Origin: an uncultured Bacteroidales bacterium
GTDB lineage: Bacteria; Bacteroidota; Bacteroidia; Bacteroidales; Bacteroidaceae
Direction: 5' to 3'
Length of the DNA stretch: 6,708 nt
Assembly (NCBI GenBank): GCA_937995875.1
Contig: CALKIW010000110.1
Span: 1 to 6,708 of the forward strand
A program made the translations under genes and the position numbers. Under the pieces are notes generated by a model. It did not search any database, was not told the origin of the DNA, and was given only the letters and a program-made list of their open reading frames with translations. Below, one piece after another: positions 5,763 to 6,708 of this stretch; within the stretch, counting starts at the first letter, position 1, and every line of letters starts with the position of its first letter.

Positions 5763-6521
5763 TTAGGACAACAGCTGGGTGAGGAATACATCCGAGAACA
5801 GTATCAGTACGCTGCACGACACCACTGCGTCTGTCGAGGCCTTTCCCACATCCACCGAGCCGCCTTGAACGGTGTAGCCGTGAAATGATGAAACGCTGGC
5901 GATGATAAAGGCAAAGAATAAGCTCTTGATGATACTCATCCACATAAACCATTCGTTGAACGAGTGATTCATGCCGGCCGTGAGGTCGTCAGGCGACATC
6001 AGGTGCCCGATGTAGGCTGTGGCGTAGGCCCCCACGATACCCATAGCAGAGGAGAATATCACGAGGAACGGCATGATGGTGACAAGTCCAATAATTTTGG
6101 GCAGGATGAGATAGCTGGCCGAATTGATGCCCATAATGTCGAGGGCATCGATTTGTTGGGTTACACGCATGGTGCCCAGTTCGGACGCAATGTTTGACCC
6201 CACCTTTCCCGCAAGGATAAGACACATGATGGAGCTTGAAAACTCCAACAGCATGATTTCACGAGTGGTATAGCCTACCACCCAACGGGGCATCCACGGG
6301 CTTTGGATGTTCACCTTCATCTGGATACAGATCACAGCTCCGATAAAGAAGCTGATGAGCAGCACGATGCCGATAGAGTCTACCCCCAACTGTGCCATCT
6401 CTTTGATGTATCTTTTGAAAAACATACGCATCCTCTCCGGACGCGAGAAAGCCCGTCCGATGAGAATGAGATAGTTGCCAAAGGCGGTGAGATATTTGTA
6501 TAGTAACTTGGTAATTAACAT
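5763..6521 (-). CDS. mlaE: MlaE-type ABC transporter permease
   Basis: A 252-residue integral inner-membrane protein of the MlaE/YrbE permease family, the membrane partner of MlaF in MCE-type lipid transport. After an N-terminal amphipathic region (1-45), hydrophobic segments are seen at about 49-69, 88-112, 138-170, 195-213 and 231-250. The family's signature ELGTMRVTQQIDALDIMG (114-131) is intact, as is the later HGYTVQGGSVDVGKAST motif (214-230). Length is typical. It ends in tandem stops (TAA TAG) and is followed 73 bases later by mlaF. A -7 box at 6545-6552 is well placed to drive both genes, with a leader of about 18 bases. No MCE (MlaD-type) substrate-binding protein is encoded next to the pair, so that partner must lie elsewhere if the transporter is complete. 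Confidence 0.94.
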   Translation of the reverse strand: MLITKLLYKYLTAFGNYLILIGRAFSRPERMRMFFKRYIKEMAQLGVDSIGIVLLISFFIGAVICIQMKVNIQSPWMPRWVVGYTTREIMLLEFSSSIMCLILAGKVGSNIASELGTMRVTQQIDALDIMGINSASYLILPKIIGLVTIMPFLVIFSSAMGIVGAYATAYIGHLMSPDDLTAGMNHSFNEWFMWMSIIKSLFFAFIIASVSSFHGYTVQGGSVDVGKASTDAVVSCSVLILFSDVFLTQLLS

Positions 6522-6544
6522 ATCATGCTCATGATTCGTTGGTG

Positions 6545-6552
6545 CAAAAGTA
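6545..6552 (-). promoter_or_regulatory. -7 promoter box for mlaE-mlaF
   Basis: Read on the minus strand, TACTTTTG matches the Bacteroidetes -7 consensus TAnnTTTG and is followed by CA. It lies 23 bases upstream of the mlaE ATG, so transcription should start near 6540 with a short leader. A TTTC at 6570-6567 is too close to be a good -33 element, and no clear TTG sits about 20 bases upstream, so the call rests on the -7 box and its placement. Confidence 0.55.
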
Positions 6553-6660
6553 ACTAAATTCCCATTGAAACCGCCATTCTGTTTGCAGTTTTTATGTTTT
6601 ATTACGCTTATGTCCTCTATTTTTACTGCTATTCAAAAAGTTTACTGGATTTCTTCCCTC

Positions 6661-6694
6661 CATTCTTCATTTTGCTTTCTTCATTCTTCATTTT
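6661..6694. repeat. 13-bp direct repeat in A/T-rich intergenic sequence
   Basis: CATTCTTCATTTT occurs at 6661-6673 and again at 6682-6694, with a period of 21 bases and related CTTTCTT sequence between. The surrounding stretch 6553-6708 is A/T-rich and pyrimidine-biased on the plus strand. On the minus strand one frame is open from the window edge to a TAG at 6629-6631 and would read as Lys/Glu/Asn-rich; this is probably low-complexity sequence rather than a gene end. Nothing else is seen there. Confidence 0.6.
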
Positions 6695-6708
6695 ATAAAA
6701 TATAATTA

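Overview
The window looks like chromosomal DNA from a Bacteroidales bacterium, most likely a Prevotella-type genome. The evidence is the three promoter-like -7 boxes of the Bacteroidetes form TAnnTTTG, start codons preceded by A/T-rich sequence rather than clear Shine-Dalgarno sites, the protein sequence style, and the gene order DUF177 - rpmF - fabH - era - der. The genus is an inference; no rRNA or other decisive marker is present.

Layout. Positions 1-148 are a non-coding leader with two possible -7 boxes. Positions 149-1901 hold a tight plus-strand operon: a YceD/DUF177 protein, ribosomal protein L32 (rpmF) and 3-oxoacyl-ACP synthase III (fabH, which overlaps rpmF by one base). A strong hairpin with a T-tract follows fabH. 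Positions 1987-4220 hold era and der, two GTPases of small- and large-subunit ribosome assembly. A small predicted lipoprotein with an NTF2-like look follows at 4322-4714. On the minus strand, a two-gene unit reads toward it: an MlaE-type permease (6521 to 5763) and an MlaF-type ATPase (5689 to 4865). The convergent gap holds a perfect 38-bp palindrome inside a second, 9-bp inverted repeat. The last 187 bases are non-coding as far as can be seen: the permease promoter, then A/T-rich, partly repetitive sequence.

How the genes fit together. The plus-strand genes are core growth functions: rRNA and ribosome maturation (YceD, L32, Era, Der) and initiation of fatty-acid synthesis (FabH). The minus-strand pair is the inner-membrane engine of a lipid transporter that normally works with an MCE-domain (MlaD-type) protein, which is not encoded here.

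No new defence, mobile or biosynthetic system was found. The two observations most worth a second look are both at the mla/lipoprotein convergence. One is the nested palindrome. The other is a gene-like alternative reading frame that overlaps the 3' end of mlaF and runs 41 bases past its stop, suggesting a frameshift or a deletion junction.
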